Origin: Caprimulgus europaeus
Lineage: Eukaryota; Chordata; Aves; Caprimulgiformes; Caprimulgidae
NCBI GenBank assembly: GCA_907165065.1
Contig: OU015523.1
Location: forward strand, 23,773,834 to 23,837,833
Direction: 5' to 3'
DNA length: 64,000 nucleotides
Part shown: positions 12,580 to 25,700 of the stretch, piece after piece
How the letters are laid out: every line of letters starts with the position of its first letter
Position numbering within the stretch: position 1 is the first letter of the stretch
Position numbers and translations under genes: made by a program
The notes under the pieces: model-generated
Seen by the model: only the letters and a program-made list of their open reading frames with translations
Told to the model about the DNA's origin: nothing
Databases searched by the model: none

Positions 12580-13870
12580 ATTCCCTGGAGTTTCACACAA
12601 GCTCCTCCTGGCTGTGAGGACAAACTGGGCGTCCTGTGCTCTGGGAGGAAGATACACAGCATCACCAGAATGGTGTGCTGTGGCGATGCATGAGTGTGAT
12701 TTTTAGTTTTGGGGTTTTTTTTACAATAATCTAAATCATGGTACCCCACATACAATGGATGAAGTTATCACTATACATTTTTCTCTTCCTTCTGTGATCC
12801 AGAGTACAACCACATCTGGGCATTTTCCAGCCCTTGGATGGCAACACTGTGATAGCAGCAATCCTGTAGCGTATCCTTACACCACCACCTGTATGCAGTG
12901 TACTTAGTATCCAGGGAAATCTGGCCCTCCCATCTGCCCTGACTCCCAAGGAACTCCTGTGCTCTTGCTGAAAATAGACCTCCTGTCAGGGCAAGGGGGT
13001 GCAGGCAGCCCTGCCCTGCCCTCCCCTCCCCAGCCCCCTGCTCCCCCCTGCCCCATGTTGAGAAGCCCCACATCAGGTCCAGCCTTGTTAGCAGCCCGTG
13101 CCCAGCTCTCACCCCAGTGGGACATAGACCTGCACTCTGCCCTGTCTCCCAGCTCTTCCCACTGTATTCAGGGGCTGGAGAGTAAAGGCAAGGCTCTACC
13201 TGTGCTCTCTGGCTCTCAGACTGCACCAGAGCTTGCCCCTGCTGCTCCCCTGCCACTCCTGGATAACCTCCAAACTCCATGGGGAACCACGGCCAGCACA
13301 GGTGTGTCACAGCCCTGATGCCTTCTCTCTCAGCCCCGGCACCCACAGTCACCTCACCCCTCCACCCAAAGACCTGACCCTGCAGCAGTGCTGAGCAGGA
13401 GTATGAGGATTCTTTTAGTCAGATGCAGCTTATCTTTACCACCTAGCCAGCAGTTATTAATCGCTCTGTGAGAATAATCTCCTGACTCTTAGGAATGGCC
13501 TTAAATTGAGACACACATCCCCACACACACCCTGTATACAGGGCACAACAATCCCATGCTCCAGAAACCCAGCTTCTCACGGGGTGGTCCCTTGCTGCTT
13601 CCATTCACATCACTGAGAGTTTAGCTCAATATTTAAGCCCATGTGGTGGAACTAGATTAATAGTGCTGAAGGGCAGCCACTTTCCTTGGTTCTCTCATGC
13701 TTCCTTCCTGTCCCTGCAAGCTGTTCTCAGAACAGAAACCAAAGCAGTTTTCACCAGGGCTCACAGGCTGCAGCTGCCCCCTGAGTCATGGGGACCAGCC
13801 TTAGGCTCAGGGATCCCAGGTGCTGGCATTCAGGTCCTCTCCTCTGTTTTGCTGCTGCAGCCACTGTAAC
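12580..13870. other. GC-rich island of unknown origin in the NCAM2 intron
   Basis: Base composition changes sharply here. The part around 12990-13060 is strongly C-rich on the plus strand (runs such as CCCTCCCCTCCCCAGCCCCC). Open frames exist on both strands (for example 12771-13352 minus and 12959-13318 plus), but they overlap each other and show no family motif. I attribute them to scarcity of stop codons in GC-rich DNA. It could be an old LTR, a degenerate repeat or a local regulatory element. I could not find flanking duplications. Confidence 0.5.
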
Positions 13871-14035
13871 AGATAAAATTGGGTAGAGTGGTGATGTTCG
13901 TACCTGAATATTACTTTTTAAAACTTGGGTGGAGGATAAAATAAGATTTGTGACAGGGCACAAGCAAGCTGCAAGCTTGCTAAGCTCACTGTTACGAGAG
14001 CTTCTGATATGCTTTTTTTTTTTCCTGAGAAAATA

Positions 14036-14850
14036 ACATAGAATCATAGAATGCTTTGTGTTGAAAGGGACCTTAAAAATCATCTAGTTCCAACCTCCCT
14101 GCCATGAGCAGGGACACCTTCCACTAGACCAGATTGCTCAGAGCCTCATCCAACCTGGCCTTAAACACTTCCAGGGAGGAGGCACTCACAACTTCCTTGG
14201 ACAACCTGTTCCAAAGTCTGACCACCCTCACAGTGAAGAATTTCTTCCTAATATCTAATCTAAACCTACCCTCTTCCAGTTTAAAGCCATTTCCAGTTTT
14301 TCTATCACTACCTGCCTTTGTAAAAAGTCCCTCCCCAGCTTTCCTGTAGGCTCCCTTCAGGTACTGGAAGGCTGCTATAAGATATCCCCAAAGCCTTCTC
14401 TTCCCCAGGCTGAACAGCCCCAACTCTCTCAGCCTGTCCTCATAGGAGAGGTGCTCCAGCCCTTGGTTGGTCCTTGAGGCCCTCCTCTGGACTTACTCTA
14501 ACAGGTCCATGTCTTTCTTGTGTTGGGGGCTCCAGAACTGGACACAGTACACCACATTGGGCCTTACAAGAGCGGAGTGGGAGAATCACCTCCCTCGGCC
14601 ACACTTCTCTTGATGCAGCCCAGGATATGGTTGGCCTTCTGGGCTGCAAGTGCACATTGCTGGCTCATGTTGAGCTTCTCGTCCACCACCACTTACAAGA
14701 CCTTCTCTTCAGAGCTGGTCTCAAGTCACCCATTGCCCAGCCTGTATTTGTGCTTAGGATTGTCCCAGCCCAGGTGCAGGACCTTGCATTTGGCCTTGTT
14801 GAACTTCATGAGGTTAGCACAGGTCCACCTCTCAAGCCTGTGAGGGGCAA
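14036..14850 (-). mobile_element. CR1 LINE, 5'-truncated, minus strand
   Basis: The plus strand begins with the inverted CR1 tail (ATAGAATCATAGAATG at 14038-14053). On the minus strand the C-terminal ORF2 protein can be read: CANLMKFNKAKCKVLHLGWD near 14750-14815, and SLGKRRLWGYLIAAFQYLKG down to VVRLWNRLSKEVV near 14124-14423. Frame breaks separate these pieces. Homology fades near 14850 on the 5' side. It is antisense to NCAM2 and not functional. Confidence 0.95.
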
Positions 14851-17800
14851 CAAAGATGATGACAGTGCCATTCCTTCTGTTGAGAACCCACCTACTGGTG
14901 TTAAAGGACATGAACTGATTGTTCAAGAGTTTAATTTCTGAGCTTCACAATTTGATTGATTTGAAATTATTAAAGAAAGCTCCACATTTCTTTGGTTTGT
15001 GCTCAAAGCTTTTCATCTGTTGTGAAAATCTCTTACCTCATGAGATCTTAAAGCTGTCAGGTCTTCGAAGACATTTCTGTAGTATATATGGAAACTCACC
15101 TGTAGATTATTTGATGAAATCACACTTGTTTTTTAAAATGAGATGCTATTCTTATAAAAGTCTCTTTCTCTTTATGAAAAAACAACAAAATTGCCTTCCT
15201 TGACATTATCTAGAACGGCAAAAGCCAGAGCCTTTAATAAATAAAAAGCCTGTGTTATTTGCTATCATTGGCATCTGTCGTAAATGAGGAGTGTGTTCAG
15301 TTACTCCACATTAAGCTATATACTTCTTTAAAGAACCTGTACTTGGAAACTTAAAACTTGTATTAATTGAATTATTATGGAATTTGTTGAATGACTGGTG
15401 ATATGTTTGCTCTTCATATTACAATTTATAATGAGGGACACCATAGAGAAACCACAGCTATTTAAGGAGTCAGAAGAATGTAGTTGCAAACATTGTGCAA
15501 GTCCAGCAGGCCTTGGATATGTTAGTGGGCAGGGCACCAGTGACACATTTTTTTCATGCTTCAAGACTATTTGTAGCACCAGATCTTACAAATACAAATG
15601 AGATGCATCTATGAAGGGATATGATACCAAGAAAGATTACATTAAGTTCTTCCTGCTTGTCTCAGTCATTAGAATAGTTGACAGGAGCGGAATTTGAGCA
15701 AGATAAAATAAAAAATGTTTTATTATCTTAGAGGAGGAAGAAATAATCAGTCACTGGTGGCATGAAGAAATAACTAAATCATAGAAACAACTGATAAGGA
15801 GTTTGATGCATATTATGTCCTTGTGAGAATAGGACTGCTAAGAGATATTAATAATTATGACAGTTCCCTTCTTAGTAGTTTCTTTTCCCATTATCAATGG
15901 GAACTGAAGTCTTACCTAAAGGAAAGAAGGATGCAATAGGGTAGAAGTAGGTCTCTCAGTAGGAATAACAGAAAAACACACAGTGAACAACAGATGCTAT
16001 CAGCCAGAAAATCACACACTGGCCAGGATGAAGATGACCAGCAGGAATCTTGGAGGAAAGAGCTTTGCTTGCAGGAAGGAAAATGTTTCAAGGACATTCC
16101 AGGCAGGCAATGTTCATACAAGGTGGGATTCATTCTGAATAAGTATAGCTGTCTTAAAGGTATACAAGATAAGACTTCAGTTCAAATTAGATTAAGTATT
16201 TTGAATAATTAGTAAAATTATTTTGAAAAATACCAAATTCTACTCAGAACTTTAAATGCAATTTAATTGTTTATGGGAAGTAATTAATAAAGAGTTTACT
16301 TCCTCTTGCAATAATAGAGTATTTTCATTATATTGCTCAGCATATTATCTGGAAATATGTCTTCTACCATAACTCAAATGTTACCTTAACCAGAAGATTC
16401 ATAATCTACGTGTGACAGATGAACATAGAGCACTTTTAACTGCAAGTCAATAAGTTTTAATAATACTGGCAGGAAATCAATTTAAACTATACATTTCATA
16501 TCACATTTCTGTAATATGATTAAAATAACACATGCAATGTGGTACTATAATTACATTCCTAGTCTGACATTGTTGTGTTTCTAGTATTGGTCGAGTTTTT
16601 CTTAGTATTAAGTAAGCTGGGTAAATTCCAGGATCAAAATAGCTAGAAGCCATTTTTGTGTAAAATAGGAAAGTAAATATTCTAGGTAAAGTTTTGTATT
16701 GGTAATGTATTGGTAATATCAGCAGGCTATGGCAGTTATGCCACATGCAGCTGTAGAAGAAGTCAGTATTATAAATGACTGAAAACAGCCAGAATCTGAT
16801 TAAAGCAAAAGAACTTTTTAAAGTCCTCTAATCTTTTTTTTTTTTTTCAAAAAACCCTTTTATTATAATATGCTTTAAGTTTTGAAAGGATTAGTTAGCC
16901 CAGATGATTTTTTTAGTTAATTAAAAGAGAAAGATGATTGAATCTGTTAATAGAGATTAAATATGAATTAATATTTGACACAAATGGAGAGGAAAATTCC
17001 AAAATAACAAAAATGTTGTCATAGTAAAAAAGGATAATGCTTAACAATAACTGAACTGATAACTTCACATCATATCCAAAAAACCTCACAAGTTTTTAAA
17101 GACAGTGAGGCCAAAGAATGGTGAATGGACTTTTTGATGAGGAAAACTTTTGAAATATTTTATTCATTTGTAGGTTTTTTTCCCCTTGCTTGCATTGAAA
17201 ATAAGGCTAATTTTATCACACTGTTTGCATAAACATAGATTTCAGTAATATCTAGTATTCATCAACAGGATTCTAGCAGATCCTATTTCAAATAATTTGA
17301 AATTATTTGCAACATGCTCTTAATCCACTTCTCCAAAACCAAATTATTTAAATTTCCACAGAGTATATTCTGTAAATTACCCAGTTTTCACTTTGACTAA
17401 ATATTTCCTCCCTTTCAGCACTATCTTTTGAGAAATTACTTTGCCTTTATATAAAAATAGACTACATTAGGCCTTCTTTTTAATACTAGGTTAAGTGCTT
17501 TGCATTATCAGACCTTTAACCCAGGTGCTTGTTTACCTAAAATGCATCTTGAGCTTCATTTCCTCTGTCCCACTGTTTTATCCTCTTTTAAAAATAGATT
17601 TGTGTTGATTCTGCTATTTCCATTCTTTCAGGCATCATATTGTGGGCTGAAATCTGTTTCCTTTGGGTATGCCATGTGCAACAATTACTAGAAACCTCCC
17701 TCTGTGCTCAAAGCCATACATCTAATGTATATCCCACATATTTTCCTGTAATAGAACAAGTTGGTCTTCTTTTTGATTTCTCTTGGATATAGGTTATGCT

Positions 17801-18908
17801 CATTGTTTAACCACTAGATAAACAACATCTTTCTTAGTTTATGTCAGACAGTCTGAATTTTGTAAGACTGGGAATTTGGGTACTGTATTGTTTTATTTTA
17901 TTTGTTGTTATTAAATACTGTTATCACAAGACATTCCTAAGGGATTCCTCAGACAGGTTTTGAACAGTACATTGCTCTTCGGGACTTGAAAGCAACCAAG
18001 TGAAAGTTTACTAAAAGATGGAACAGTTATTATGAATAAAAAAGGTATATGCATACTATTCCCTAGTTAAAAACCAGAAAGCAAACCCAAACTGGAATCC
18101 CAACTACTCAGGAGACTTTATTACAGGAACATCTGAGTAAACCATACATATTTTTGACAACTGTATTTCTTGACAGCTGACTACTGGCAGTAGGTAATCA
18201 ATGACTTTCAAGACCTTTTTGAATGAAATCAGTGTTTTGTCTTTCCTGTAAAGTAAAGGTAGGAACAATTTTGCCATTGGAATTAAGGATTATAAAACTC
18301 TTCAGAGTTTTCACTACATTAGTCTTTAAAGACCTAAAAATTATCAACATGGCTTGATTGTGTGATCTAGCAAAAATAAATTGTAGAAGTTTCTATATAA
18401 TAAAATAACTTCCATTACCTCCTTATGCTCTAAGAAGTTCTTTCCTTTACCTCTGTCTTGGCATAACCTCCAATGATAGATATTTTCTTTCATATATAAT
18501 TGAATTTAGATTTAGAAACAGACATTAAAAAAGTATAATCTATATTCAGCAAAAGGCTTGACTGTGTTTCACAGTATCCTAGGGAACACATACCTCTGTA
18601 CTATCTTGGTTCAAGTTATTTGGCATTCTACTGTTTCTTTTCTTACTGAAGAAACTGTATTTTGGGCAGCAGCAATGTTCTTATCATGTGCTATTTAGCT
18701 TTTTCTGGCTTTATAGAAATAGAAAGAGATAATATTAATTTATTTAAAAGCAAAGAACTTCTGTACTCAAAATAACTATACATTTTTTTCAATAAATTAT
18801 GTTTTTTAGAAACACTGTGACCTGTATATACAATACCTACATTTTAGACTTAAATTCCAGATTATGTGTTACTTATGTGTTACCATGAGTCTTCTTTTTT
18901 TCTCATAG

Positions 18909-19020
18909 GAAGCTGCCACTAAAGGATGAAAATGGGAGAGAAGCTTTAAATCCAGAAACCATAGAAATCAAAGTTGCTAGCGACATCACCCAGTCAAAAG
19001 AAGATGATAGCAAAGCATAA
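18909..19020 (+). CDS. NCAM2: NCAM2 terminal coding exon with stop codon
   Basis: The acceptor TTTCTCATAG ends at 18908. The exon supplies the last base of the split Glu codon and then reads [20 protein letters not shown], followed by [16 protein letters not shown] and TAA at 19018-19020. The C-terminus SKEDDSKA and the NPETIEIK block are characteristic of NCAM2. Across the three exons the reading frame is unbroken and encodes 145 residues from the Asp before the membrane helix to the end. That fits the C-terminal portion of a protein of roughly 840 residues. There is no frameshift or premature stop. Confidence 0.96.
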
Positions 19021-19840
19021 TCAACTACAGCTGTCTGGATAATGCATTTGAAGTCACCCCATGACCAAAACTTTACAAGCTCACCTTAATCTCTTGGGAA
19101 ACTTAAGCTTGGAATAGTTAATACATGTGTACATATGATGAAACAGTTTCTGTCCAGTTTCGTTCTATTTTTTTGTTAATGGTTTTAGGATGTAGATTTG
19201 CTGACACCAAGTCCCATGGTAAAATCTGAAAAACCTGCAGAATAAGAACTATAATTTATTATATGACAAAGTATGTCTATTTAGAAGAATAGTTACAAAG
19301 CACTCCTAACCAGAAACACGTCAGATCTCTCCAGATCTTACTGTGCAAGCTCCATACAGAAAGTGACATATAATACTGTATTTGTTTCCACTTATAATAA
19401 AACAAAAGTTTAAGTTGCCTTTAAAGTAAAGAGAACCAGTCTCAGTATAATGCTGAAGACCTTAGCACTGGCACACACTCAGTAATCATTCCAGCTGTGC
19501 TTATCACTTGAAACAAACAAAAAAAGACACTCTTCAACACAGCTCCACCTGCAATATCACCTGGATTCTTTGGTAAAATAAAACATTGATAACCATGATG
19601 TACAGATTTAAACAGAATTGACTAAATATTTCATATCAGTATATTGGCCTCATCCTAACTACATGACTGTGATTCTGAAAGGCTCCAGAATTTTCCATGC
19701 TTCAGGTTTTCTACGTTAAAGTTTTGGAGGTTGCATGTAAACTAAAATGCAGCAAAGACATGAAAATAAAACTCTTTTTTGATCATAATCTTGACTTCAA
19801 GTGAAATCTTACAATAAAAGCAAGCTTAAATTATTTGTCC
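19021..19840 (+). other. NCAM2: Probable NCAM2 3' UTR with clustered polyadenylation signals
   Basis: Four AATAAA hexamers follow the stop codon: 19396-19401, 19577-19582, 19765-19770 and 19813-19818. A transcript end shortly after any of them is plausible. The last two are close together, so an end near 19.8 kb is my best guess. Further AATAAA copies near 23.88, 24.37 and 25.88 kb mean a longer UTR cannot be excluded. Confidence 0.6.
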
Positions 19841-19994
19841 CAACGCATTTATCATATACAGTATTCATTCTTCCTTTATCTCTAACCGTTTAGTCAAGGG
19901 ATAAAACTGCATTTCAGTGAGGTAGATACATATTCTCCTCAAATCAGTACACAGAATATGAAAATTTGGCCTTGTAGTACTTGTACTTGTAGTA

Positions 19995-20013
19995 GAACAA
20001 GTAGTACTTGTTC
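19995..20013. repeat. Perfect 9-bp inverted repeat
   Basis: GAACAAGTA and TACTTGTTC are exact reverse complements separated by one base. Neighbouring sequence repeats the GTAGTACTTGTACTTGTAG theme in tandem from about 19974. It lies about 175 bp beyond the last clustered AATAAA and has no known role. Confidence 0.7.
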
Positions 20014-22602
20014 CTTTATGATTTTATATGCTTTTTCTTAACAACATAACATAAGAACAGATGAAAAGGAGGACTTTGGCTAAACAGAAACAATTTAAAA
20101 TTATTAGTTAGTAGTATCTTGTATTAGACGAAATACATTTTTCCCATCAAGTATTCCTTAAGATAATCCTTTTTATTATTCTGTTAACTTGCACTGCTCT
20201 GAAATTTGGCTGATTTATTTGATGCAAAATTCATTCATATTTATTATAATCAATGTAATGGTGCCACTAATCGGAGAAATACATTTTTTTCCTTTCCAGC
20301 ATAGTGTATGCACACCTACCAAACTCCAAAGTCTTGCTTTGGAAGAAGTAGATAAACCATATAGAAAACTAGATTGAAAAATTCTACCTGTCAGAAATAA
20401 ATTGTGGAGTACCTTGTTGATTTTCCACATCTAAGTCATACCTGAGATGTAAGTGTTGCTTCACTCAGCAAATTACATACTCTCCATGCTGTGTCTGAAT
20501 TTTGATCATATATGAAGTGCATTAACTTCCCAGTTTCCCACAGAATGTCATTAACCCTTATCAGATATTTTGTAGTCATGGCAAATGATTGACTTTTGTG
20601 CAGTAAAGCTGAAAGTGAAATGCGAAAGTGTGTCCTTAAATTTGAGGAAAATGGCAGGTTAACCTTCATCTTAACCCAAGCTTTAGTGTATTTGAAATAG
20701 CTGAGGAGCGTATATTTGATTCATAGATCTTTCTTATTTTTTTAAACCAAGTCATTTTATGGGTTTTTTACAACTTTTTCTCACTTTGGGAACTACCTGC
20801 AATGAACAAAGTAGTTGAGGACAGAGGCATAGCACTAGTGTGGCTTGGATAAGGCCAAGTTCCCACAAAACCAGTACCAGAGTGGTAAGAATGAGTAAGA
20901 GGAAATACCAATGTGGGATGAAAGTAATGAAAAAGAATAATTTAAAACTATTGCAAAGAAGTTTTAGGCACTACTTCTGTGTGAAGGAAAAATGAAGACA
21001 TTCTTTTATGACCTCTCAGTCTTGCTCCCACATACTGAGCAGGCAGTAATACCAAATAGCTGCTTGTCTATTAAATTTCTGTCCTGTTTGTTTCTAAATA
21101 CACAGTGTGCGGGACTGCCCCCTAACCTATAATTACTCTCATCTATTAATATGAATTTATATTCTTTCTACAAAGCATGTATTTGCAGCTGGGCTTTCTC
21201 TATCTATCAAAATGCAAGGAAGGGGCCTGGAAAATTCCAGCAGTCGAGAGTTAGTTGATGTGACTTGAACATCTGCAGCCCATGTAGTCTCACACAGTAT
21301 TTTTACCAGGATGAAGATGAAGGTAGGAAACATACTTTCCTCTTCTACCTCCCATCACGAAGTTAGGTGTTGTTATGTATATTCACATAAGTCAAGCTTT
21401 GCTAGGCAAACAATGCTTTTTCTGCAGCCAGCATGATCATTTGCATATCAAGGTTCCTATACGATACGGGCAGAGCTAACAGTGTTTAGGCTCAAGTGTA
21501 GATGTATTTCAAATTTTAGTACTTCTTATTGAGACTTACACAAAAAATCTTAATGGCCTAACAGCTATATGTTGGGGGTTTTTGTTCAGGGTTTTGATTT
21601 GGTTTGGTTTTGGGTTTGGTTTTGTTTTCCTAATATGGTCTCTACAATGTGAAGGGATTTGAGAATTTTAAGAGATCTTGTCAGCATGTTTATTATTGAT
21701 AGGTCTGGGAATTCCTTACAAGTAAAATATACTGCAAAATTATTTCAATATTGGGAGCAAAAGCATTTTCCTCTGTATTGGATTACAAATCAAAAGCTAT
21801 TTCCAGGATTATTTATTTTCTTCCTGCTATTAATTCTCTTGTCAGTTGGGCTATTTGAGGGCCTAGAATTAAATAGTTCTAAATTACTGATGGACTGTTC
21901 CAAGCATACCTTTTGGTCTGTGGATTAACAGATAATCTCTTATGCTTTGACTCTGTGCTGTGCAGGAGAAAGCCAAACTATAACTATGAAAGAGTGCTTA
22001 AAAACACTGATAATTGCAAATATTTCCAAATGAGGGACAGCGCATAGTGATTTGTAAGATATGTGTAGAACTTGAATAGCATAATTTCTTTATTTTCTCT
22101 TCCTATTCTTGACTAAAAAGATAATAAACAGGTATCTGTATAAATGTCAATTTTACTGTCTAAAAGTAATTTTAAGTGTTAGTATAAAATGTCAGAAGCG
22201 TTGAGAAAATATAACTATTTGTAAAAGTAATCTGAATTGTTACACTAAAATACTCCAAGGACAAGGATGGGAGGGAGCCATTGAAATTATTAATGATATG
22301 GAATATGGCAGTGACAATCTCTCTTCAACAAAAAAAAGGAGTATAATTAAATAAAATCTCTTAGAGCTTCTTGTTATTATTTTTCTAGTAGACCTGCGTT
22401 CTGATTTACCACAATAGTAGCAGAAGTTTTAATTAATGTTTTACAATTTAGTATGTACATGTACTCTGGAAAGTTTTTTCTGGTTTTGTTTGTTCATTTG
22501 ATTTTTTTCAACTTCTACGATTTTTTTTGTGGTTACCGAAATATTTACTATTCTGGTGATGGTGATGCTAATGCCTAATGTGAGAAAGATTAATTTATTT
22601 AG

Positions 22603-22735
22603 GCCTCAGTCTTGCAAGAAATTTTGTGTGGCTGAACTCACTTCTCATATGGCACCCCACTGACATCAGTGGGATTGATGTGAGCAGGAGGACTGATGTA
22701 TTTTCATAGGAGAGCTTGCAGCATTGGGTCTACTT
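22603..22735. repeat. Ancient palindromic MITE-like repeat
   Basis: The left part (GGCCTCAGTCTTGCAAG) is roughly mirrored by the right part (GAGCTTGCAGCATTGGGTC). The centre reads CCCCACTGACATCAGTGGG, close to the central palindrome of an old repeat found in birds, crocodilians and turtles. The copy is diverged. I assign the family from memory only. Confidence 0.5.
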
Positions 22736-25700
22736 TCTGTCTCTTCATAGATGTATAGAACGTAGTTACACAGTGACAGTCATCCACAAATGCTGTTTGA
22801 CAACAGTCACTGGTATAGTAAATTCCACCTTCTGTCTTCAGCCTCTACTTTGATGTTCAGTCAAAAAAGTGGCTATTTTTTATTATGGTAATTACTTTGG
22901 TTATTTATTTAAGTGCCAGTCATCAAACTGTAGTATAATAATCATGCCATTTTTCTGTTTCCTAGACCGGATAATGGAAATGTATTTGTGCCTTTTGATA
23001 GCATGCCACACTGCTTTATTAAAGAAAAATCTTCAATAATTTGTCTACAAAGTCTGTTTAAAATATTTGAGAGCTTTATCATGACATACTTTTCTGCTCA
23101 AATACTCATCTAAATTAAACTGGAAATAGTATTCTCAAGTCATGTGAATATTTTAAACACAAAATTCACAAAAATCTATCAATATCGTAATTCTAGTGAG
23201 GGTCCTAGTTTTATTGCTGCTGAAAAGATTCAAATAGATGGAGCATATAGGGGATGTGTAGGGGTGTTTTGACCAATGCATTAGGTTGAAGAGTCAGATA
23301 GAAAGTCTCCTTAGTTCTATTTAGGTACTTAGACCAAAAAAATTAAAATCTTTTCTCAAATCTGAAAGATGGTGTGGAGCATCTTCCTACCATTTTACCT
23401 CTGAAGTAAAACTGGAGTGAGTTTCACAGTCATTTGTGGCCTCACCATCTCTGTGTAAGCTGTCATAGGAAGTAATATCTTTGTAGAGTAACTGTTGTAT
23501 CTGTTGGGTGACATTCACTCCTGACTAAAGGGCCTCTGAAAAGACCATTTACTGAAGAAGTTCAAGACCCCAATTATGAATTGATCTATGGAAGGGTGCT
23601 GGGACTGCTGCAAGGGCCACGGTGGAATACAGGTCTCACTGGGCTTTAAAACACAAACTGAGTTCAGTGGGGCCTGAATTTCATCCATCCATCTCAGCAT
23701 CTCCTCATCTGATTGATTTGCTTTTGTGTTTTGAACTTCTAAGTCTAAGTAGCACTTAAATGTCCTGCCAGGCTTCTGCTAACATTTTGAACAGAGGATG
23801 TTTTCCTACCAGGACTTTGTACTGATCACGAAACGTTGATAAAAATATCTGATTACAGTTATATCCTATACATTACAGAAATAAAATAAATAAAACATCT
23901 CTCTCAATAATTAATTGTGATTGCAATGCTTCTTTAGGTGAAGTTGAAAACATTCTAAGAAATAATATTTCTTCTTAAATCGCTTTTTTAACTTCAGATA
24001 TTTGTGCTGATCGATGCAAAGCTACCATGGTTAAATCTTTTTTTTTTTTTTAAGTATTGGCCCCCTTTTTCAGATTTTTTCATATCATTTCCTGGAGTAC
24101 CCAATCCACTTGACAGCTGTTCTATAGAAGTGGGGGAAACCACTCACTAAGTTTTAAGTGCTCTTCAGTATTTCCATTGCATATATAAATGTGTTGTCAT
24201 ATAATTTTGTTTGATCTTGAGCCAAAAAGAAGCCTTTCTACTAGAAATTTGGCTTTGGATCAGGTTCTGAGAAATCGCAAGTTAACAGTCTATCTTTCCT
24301 ATTAACAGGCATTGTAAGCCTCATGATGTTTGAATTTCAAACTTGAATATTGGCCATTTTTAGCCCAGAGAAATGAAATAAATATTTATTGCCAAATTTA
24401 TATTGGCAGCTTTTAAGTCATAAGTGAGATCGGGAGCAGGCAAGATGACCAGCTGCAGTGCTGACAGAATTCAGGAAAGCCATTACCAGAGAGAACAGGT
24501 GCCGAAGAGTGAGCTGGGAGAGGGCTACGATACTGGGAGTGTCTCTCCTTAGCAGTGACAAAGGAAATGGGAAGCTACTGAAACAAGAAAGGCTGCTGGA
24601 GGGCATTGCGAAGGGCAGAGTACTGCAGGCTGTGAAAACAAGAGGAGGTGGAACATTAACCCTGCTATATTCTTTCACTCTACTATGTAAGCAGACTGCA
24701 TTTTTTAAACCTAAAATGCAGGGTTAGGGGAAGGTGAAACAAACCCTCAGAGTCTCTATAGATCAGTGACAAATATATAAAGCAGTCAGACACCCCAGGA
24801 AAATAATTTTGTTGCTTATGGGTTAGAGTTCTCATTAAGAATTTTAAACTACTTAAGACTAGGGTTTTTTTTTTAAAAAAACAGCTTTCCTGCTACGATA
24901 AGCACTTGGTATATACTTATATGCTGTCTATAGTATAAGCTAAAGCATACCATATTTTGTTTTTTGTTATCCCACATGTTGCCAACAGCCCACTTGCGAT
25001 ATATACCACCTGAATTACGTATTGATAAGTTAGCTACCACTGGAGCTAGTTTGTTTATTGTTTCAAAATCTTATGTCCCTATGAAATGCTGTGTGTATAT
25101 ATATCTCTATACTGTAAAAAGAAGTAATATTGCAGATGCTGGTTTTGTATTTATGAAAGAGATTGAAAGTATGGCTTAAAGTATATCAATTATTTGTCAC
25201 TCTTTACCATTTGTATATTAATAGTAAAGATACTTTTACTTTAATTAAGTGTTGTAGTTACATTTATTTTTCCTTGAATTGAGAAAATCAATTGCAAGGG
25301 GGCGGGTAATGTTTCTTTTCCTCTCATTGTTTATGTATACTAAAGATTTATGGACTCATTTGTCTTACTGATTTGAGTGAGACTGCTTGCAATAACAAGC
25401 ATAAACTGTTCACAAGGTTTAAACCTTAGAATAAATGTGGGTTTTGTTGGGTCTTGTTACAGAGAAATCTTTTTGCTGCCACTTCATGGAGTGTTAGTTT
25501 GTTTGTGTTTTGATACACCAGAATATTTGATTCTTGCAATACAGATGTTACTGATCACATGTTTAATACTTGAGTTGTTACCACTGTCTAAGCATAAAGG
25601 CAATAGCCAAATTATGGGCAGAGGATGCATTCTCTGTATGCCTTTCAAGTGGCAAGCTAGACAAAGCAAACCTATTATCAATAATCATGATATTGTTAAC

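Larger units (their letters stand above)
12566..18908 (+). other. NCAM2: Last NCAM2 coding-region intron
   Basis: The intron runs from GTAAGT at 12566 to TCTCATAG ending at 18908. The first 1.3 kb is a GC-rich island unlike the surrounding AT-rich DNA. It is followed by a minus-strand CR1 at 14036-14850 and then by about 4 kb of AT-rich sequence with no visible gene. Retention of the intron would place TAA directly after the Glu codon. Confidence 0.9.

Noticed and set aside
12771..13352. Minus-strand frame of 193 codons and overlapping frames on the other strand
   Set aside because: Both strands are open over the same GC-rich DNA. The translations are low-complexity and match no family I know.
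24418..24727. Antiparallel open frames of 86 and 89 codons
   Set aside because: They overlap each other completely, have no motifs, and lie downstream of the NCAM2 3' end.
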